NCBI GenBank assembly: GCA_001803565.1
Contig: MHDQ01000294.1
Span: 1 to 17,885, forward strand
DNA length: 17,885 nucleotides
Reading direction: 5' to 3'
DNA from: Nitrospinae bacterium RIFCSPLOWO2_12_FULL_45_22
Lineage (GTDB): Bacteria > 2-12-FULL-45-22
Part shown: positions 14,780 through 17,885 of the stretch, piece by piece
Numbering within the stretch: the stretch's first letter is position 1
Layout: every line of letters begins with the position of its first letter
Position numbers and translations under genes: made by a program
The notes under the pieces: model-generated
The model's input: only the letters and a program-made list of their open reading frames with translations
What the model was told of the DNA's origin: nothing
The model's database searches: none

Positions 14780-14930
14780 GACATAGATTTTCGCAGATAG
14801 ACACTGATAACTATCATTGCAAAATTAACAATATAAAATTAGCAATTAACAAGAAGGAGTTGATTTTGAAATGCTAATTGCTAATTTTGCATTTTGCATT
14901 GAAATGAATTTGTGTTCATCTGTGTCAAGA
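14780..14930. repeat. MITE-like nested inverted-repeat element between the cytochrome and TIM-barrel genes
   Basis: The 223-base gap 14723-14945 holds two nested inverted repeats. The inner pair is perfect over 14 bases: AAAATTAGCAATTA (14835-14848) and TAATTGCTAATTTT (14875-14888), around a 26-base loop. The outer pair is imperfect: GCAGATAGACAC (14793-14804) against TGTTCATCTGTGT (about 14913-14925). The outer ends resemble the widespread ...CAGATNNACAC... repeats that occur in many copies in environmental genomes. The element carries no gene. It lies downstream of the cytochrome gene and upstream of the TIM-barrel gene, and could provide transcript folding or attenuation. Confidence 0.6.
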
Positions 14931-14945
14931 ATGGAAATACCTAGC

Positions 14946-17600
14946 TCAGTTGGCCTGGTCCAGGGTTAAGAGGAAGTCGCGCAATACCTGGATCTGTTTC
15001 TCTTCATCGCCTTGCAAGACCTCTTCAGGACCGGCATCTTTGGCAAAGAAGAAACTAGGCATCTTGGTTCTATCATTGATCTTCTTAGGATCTTTCAGAA
15101 ACTTTACTATCCAGTCGGGGTTCAAGCGGTCTTTACCCAGAACAAGGTCTATAGACCAGGATGCTTCTTCCTCTTCTTCCGGGGGCTTCTGGCCTTGCTG
15201 GTGGCATTTGAAGCAGTTAAAATATTTCTTGGAGGCCAGGAGCTTGCCAATCTCAATATTCTCTTTCGGTACACCCTCGGCATCAACAAAAATATAGGGC
15301 CGCTCTTGCTTATCTATAGAGCCGAAATACCTTACCAGGCTCAAAACCTCTTTATCAGTAAAGGGAAAGGTTGGCATCCTTACCTGAAGCCAGGGCCGCA
15401 TGGTAATGGGCTTCATTAAGAAATTATATAACCATCTGGGTTGTACCCTATCACCCTCACCATCTAATGGTGGTGGGGCCAGATGCCTACTCTCGTAATA
15501 AGCCACTATCTTAGAGTCTTTACCTTCTATCTGGTGGCAGCCCTGACAGTTATACCGCTGAACCATCTGGCGGCCTTGTTCGATATTGCTTTTTGTGTCG
15601 GACAATACCTGGACATAAGATAAAGGAACAGTCTCACTGGTAAGGCTCTTAAGGAATACTTTTAAGGCTAATATCTCTTTATCGGTAAGGTGAAAATTGG
15701 GCATTTTTAGCTTAATCCGTTCGGTAGCAAACTTCCGGGGCTCCTTCAGCTTGGTAGTAACCCAGTCTGACCAGGTCAGGTCTATATCGGTAACATAGCC
15801 GAACTCCAATTCCGCAGCCTTTTTCTCCCCAAAGATAGTCAACTCAGTACCGAATTTAGGCTGTTTTTCCATCCCTTTTATATCATGGCAGCCATAGCAG
15901 CCATAATCAATGATCAACTTCCTACCTTGCCCTATCAAGCCTTTATCCTTCAACTGATCTTCTATACCAGCTTTCTCCTCCTTATCTCCTAAGGTCATCA
16001 TATAAGCACTAATGAACTGAGCCTCCCCGGGAGTCAGGCGCAGGTTAGGCATCCTGGTCTTAGGGAGATATTGCCTGGGGTTTTGGACCCAGTTGAAGAG
16101 CCATCCCTCTTTTATCTTGTTAGCCACTTGATATAGGTTGGGGGCGAAGTCCCGGGCTAATCCTCCCTCAGCCGCTATTTTCCAGGCTGGAGTCTCTTCT
16201 AATTTGTGGCAACCCCGACAACCTATAACCTCTATTAATGCCTTACCCTTTTCCCGTACCTCTTCCGGGTCTATAGCTCCATCAGGCATAGTATAAAGGG
16301 GCTTGTCAGACGATGACCACAGGTAAGCTGCAATAGCCAGACCCTCCTGGTCATTAAACTCAAAGCTGGGCATTTTGGTATTTGATAGATATTTCCGGGG
16401 CTCTTTTACCCAGCGTAAAAGCCAGTTGGGAGCAACCTTGGAGGCAATGCGGCTCAAGTCAGCTCCGACTTTATCCAATTCTTCAAAGCCTTTAGTTGTG
16501 TGACAGCCATAACAGCCCAGCTCTTTGAAGAGGCGTTTGCCCTGCGATAGTAAGGGCGCACCAGGTAAATCGGTTACTTCATCATGGCATTTACGGCAAC
16601 TGGCTTCTATCTCCACTCCTTTTAATAAAGGCTCGTTCTGACCCGGTGTCTGATCGGTCTCGTGTAAGCTGCCATGGGCGTTTCTCACGGAATCTACCGC
16701 ACTACCCTGGCCCCGATGACAAACCGTACAGCCAAACCTTTCTGGTGAGTGTTTGCCCAGGTAAAGAGTACGTTGGGGATGGGTCTTGAATGGTTCCGGG
16801 GCCTTCTCGAAACCCACTTTATCTATACCTAAATGACAACTCTGACAGCGATCAACTTTCAGGATAGGCTCACCAAAATTGTTTTTATCATAACTTTCTA
16901 TTACTACCTGTTTAACCTGCGGCCAGCGCTGCTTTACGGACTTTAATTGTCTCCCCAGCTTATCTATCTCAGCGGTAACAGCCTGGTAGAGCTTATTGTA
17001 TTTATCATATTCTGCCGTGAGGCTTTTCATAGTCTTTTCCAAGACCTTCTTCTTCTGTTCTAGCACTCGTTGTTCAGGCTTATAGGAGCTGATCTGGTTT
17101 TCTAAGGTCTTTATTTGGTCAGCATATGGCTGGTAGGCCTGCTTCTGACGTTTTGCTATTTTAAATTTATAATAAACTTCCTCCCACTCTGCCTTAGCAA
17201 ATTGGATATCCTGGTTCACGCTATAGAGGTTTTGATCAAGGTTTTTTAGCGTTTTTAGTAGGACCTTATACTCCCGGTTTTGTTCTAATTCTTCCCGGGC
17301 TTTTTCAAGATGCTTCAATAGTTGATGATAAGAAATCTTTTCCGGGAGGCCCGGTAGAAGCTTCCCGGGGTTGTGGTCTTTGGCCAGATAGGCTTTGAGT
17401 CCTTCAAGCCTTTTCTTTAACTGGCCATACTCCATATTATCAAAAGCAACCTGATAATGTTTCCAGGGCCGGCGGGTAACTGCTTCATCCCACACTGCCC
17501 ATAGGACTGTTAAGAGGAAGGCCAGGCTCACCAGAAAATAGACCCGCCCATAAGATTTTTGCTCTAGAACATCATCACTCACAGCAGTATTAGCTTTCAT
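14946..17600 (-). CDS. Large membrane-anchored octaheme c-type cytochrome with coiled-coil stalk
   Basis: Numbering is from an upstream ATG at 17615 (889 residues). I prefer the ATG at 17600 (M6) because GGAG lies 7 bases before it. One N-terminal helix (about 24-42) anchors the protein with its bulk outside the membrane. Residues about 60-235 are charged heptad-like sequence, probably a coiled-coil stalk. Eight CxxCH heme sites follow at C257, C296, C340, C368, C466, C573, C690 and C801. The last five each sit in a monoheme cytochrome c-like unit with W..W+.P+ and a (K/R)MP motif giving a likely distal Met: M415, M522, M638, M747 and M852. This is an electron carrier with a chain of five class I-like domains. 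The WDEAVTRRPWKHYQ segment after the helix recalls cytochrome subunits of bc-type quinol complexes (inference). It ends in a short Glu-rich loop and a last domain. Confidence 0.93.
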   Translation of the reverse strand: MKANTAVSDDVLEQKSYGRVYFLVSLAFLLTVLWAVWDEAVTRRPWKHYQVAFDNMEYGQLKKRLEGLKAYLAKDHNPGKLLPGLPEKISYHQLLKHLEKAREELEQNREYKVLLKTLKNLDQNLYSVNQDIQFAKAEWEEVYYKFKIAKRQKQAYQPYADQIKTLENQISSYKPEQRVLEQKKKVLEKTMKSLTAEYDKYNKLYQAVTAEIDKLGRQLKSVKQRWPQVKQVVIESYDKNNFGEPILKVDRCQSCHLGIDKVGFEKAPEPFKTHPQRTLYLGKHSPERFGCTVCHRGQGSAVDSVRNAHGSLHETDQTPGQNEPLLKGVEIEASCRKCHDEVTDLPGAPLLSQGKRLFKELGCYGCHTTKGFEELDKVGADLSRIASKVAPNWLLRWVKEPRKYLSNTKMPSFEFNDQEGLAIAAYLWSSSDKPLYTMPDGAIDPEEVREKGKALIEVIGCRGCHKLEETPAWKIAAEGGLARDFAPNLYQVANKIKEGWLFNWVQNPRQYLPKTRMPNLRLTPGEAQFISAYMMTLGDKEEKAGIEDQLKDKGLIGQGRKLIIDYGCYGCHDIKGMEKQPKFGTELTIFGEKKAAELEFGYVTDIDLTWSDWVTTKLKEPRKFATERIKLKMPNFHLTDKEILALKVFLKSLTSETVPLSYVQVLSDTKSNIEQGRQMVQRYNCQGCHQIEGKDSKIVAYYESRHLAPPPLDGEGDRVQPRWLYNFLMKPITMRPWLQVRMPTFPFTDKEVLSLVRYFGSIDKQERPYIFVDAEGVPKENIEIGKLLASKKYFNCFKCHQQGQKPPEEEEEASWSIDLVLGKDRLNPDWIVKFLKDPKKINDRTKMPSFFFAKDAGPEEVLQGDEEKQIQVLRDFLLTLDQAN

Positions 17601-17643
17601 AGAACTGCTCCGCATTTAGAGTAGCCTTTTATTTTAAATTATG

Positions 17644-17781
17644 CACCGCTAAGGCGCAGAGAACGCAAAGACCTTCCATAGGTCATTACGTTATTGGGTT
17701 ATTAGGTTATTAAGTACTGGTGCAATAACGTAGTCACCCAATAACCCAATATCCTCTTTGCGTCCTTTGCGTCTCGGTGGC
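17644..17781. repeat. MITE-like element upstream of the cytochrome gene
   Basis: Imperfect terminal inverted repeats bound about 138 bases. CACCGCTAAGGCGCAGAGAA and the following CGCAAAG lie at 17644-17670, against CTTTGCGTCCTTTGCGTCTC and the following GGTGG at 17756-17780. Inside is a perfect 11-base pair, ATTGGGTTATT (17693-17703) and AATAACCCAAT (17740-17750), plus a further CGTTATTG/CAATAACG pair. The ...GACGCAAAG... termini belong to a type of short non-coding repeat common in many bacterial genomes. It carries no gene and lies between the cytochrome start and the possible upstream gene, where it would be transcribed if the two are co-transcribed. Confidence 0.65.
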
Positions 17782-17798
17782 TAAAATCTTACTGTTAT

Positions 17799-17885
17799 TT
17801 AAATGTTAAACCAGGGAGTTACCCAAATATATTTAATATTGAAGGCCAGCCGCAAAAAGATCTTTATGGGCAACAATACCATAGT
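17799..17885 (-). CDS. Possible C-terminal end of a membrane protein entering from the right edge
   Basis: From the right edge one minus-strand frame is open for 28 codons and ends in a TAA at 17799-17801. It reads TMVLLPIKIFLRLAFNIKYI and then WVTPWFNI, a hydrophobic and aromatic stretch that would fit the tail of an integral membrane protein. A cytochrome b or other quinol-complex subunit would make sense ahead of the multiheme cytochrome, but nothing here identifies it. The segment is too short to exclude a chance open frame. Confidence 0.3.
   Translation of the reverse strand, partial: TMVLLPIKIFLRLAFNIKYIWVTPWFNI

Noticed and set aside
14911-14930. TTGACA on the minus strand (in TTCTTGACACAG) as a -35 promoter box
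   Set aside because: It is part of the repeat arm, and no good -10 hexamer is found at 16-18 bases spacing.

Overview
All genes in this window read on the minus strand, so transcription runs from right to left. Two unrelated blocks are present. The larger block (about 1-14,700) is a surface-polysaccharide (O-antigen or capsule type) assembly locus. The smaller block (about 14,900-17,885) holds a very large multiheme c-type cytochrome and possibly the last codons of its upstream neighbour. An O-antigen ligase/polymerase, a Wzx-type flippase and a membrane-anchored periplasmic cytochrome point to a Gram-negative, respiring, probably anaerobic bacterium. Dispersed palindromic, MITE-like repeats in the right third are of kinds I associate with Desulfobacterota, Nitrospirota and Planctomycetota genomes. 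That taxonomic guess is inference; there is no rRNA or other marker here.

Polysaccharide block, in transcription order (right to left): a xylose-isomerase-like TIM-barrel protein (13970-14722); an O-antigen ligase/Wzy-like membrane protein (12520-13881); a truncated C-terminal piece of a second membrane protein (12025-12492); a decayed stretch carrying the N-terminal remnant of a Wzm-type ABC exporter permease (about 11717-11856); a methyltransferase with a Trm112-like zinc ribbon (10644-11699); then a tightly packed run of ten genes. These are a flippase (8999-10498), a B12-binding radical SAM enzyme (7683-9002), a zinc-ribbon methyltransferase (6814-7686), a GT2 glycosyltransferase (5976-6833), a second zinc-ribbon methyltransferase (5197-5979), a WbbL-like GT2 glycosyltransferase (4220-5149), a methyltransferase (3494-4207), a CDP-alcohol phosphotransferase-like membrane protein (2684-3493), a radical SAM/SPASM protein (1684-2667), a methyltransferase (1013-1681), and a GT4 glycosyltransferase that runs off the left edge (1-1016). 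Junctions in this run are 4-base ATGA overlaps, direct abutments or gaps of a few bases, so it is very probably one translationally coupled operon.

Together the genes suggest a glycan built on a lipid carrier in the cytoplasm by three glycosyltransferases, decorated by up to five SAM methyltransferases and two radical SAM enzymes, possibly given a phospho-alcohol substituent, flipped by Wzx and polymerised or ligated by the O-antigen ligase-like protein. The Wzm remnant suggests an ABC-type export route was once encoded here and has been lost, next to functional-looking Wzx/Wzy-type genes.

Base composition is patchy: hand-counted 60-base samples gave 30-38% G+C at 1-60 and 1681-1740, 63% at 9721-9780 and 37% at 13081-13140. 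This fits a locus assembled from pieces of different origin. I found no tRNA, rRNA, CRISPR array or intact insertion sequence.
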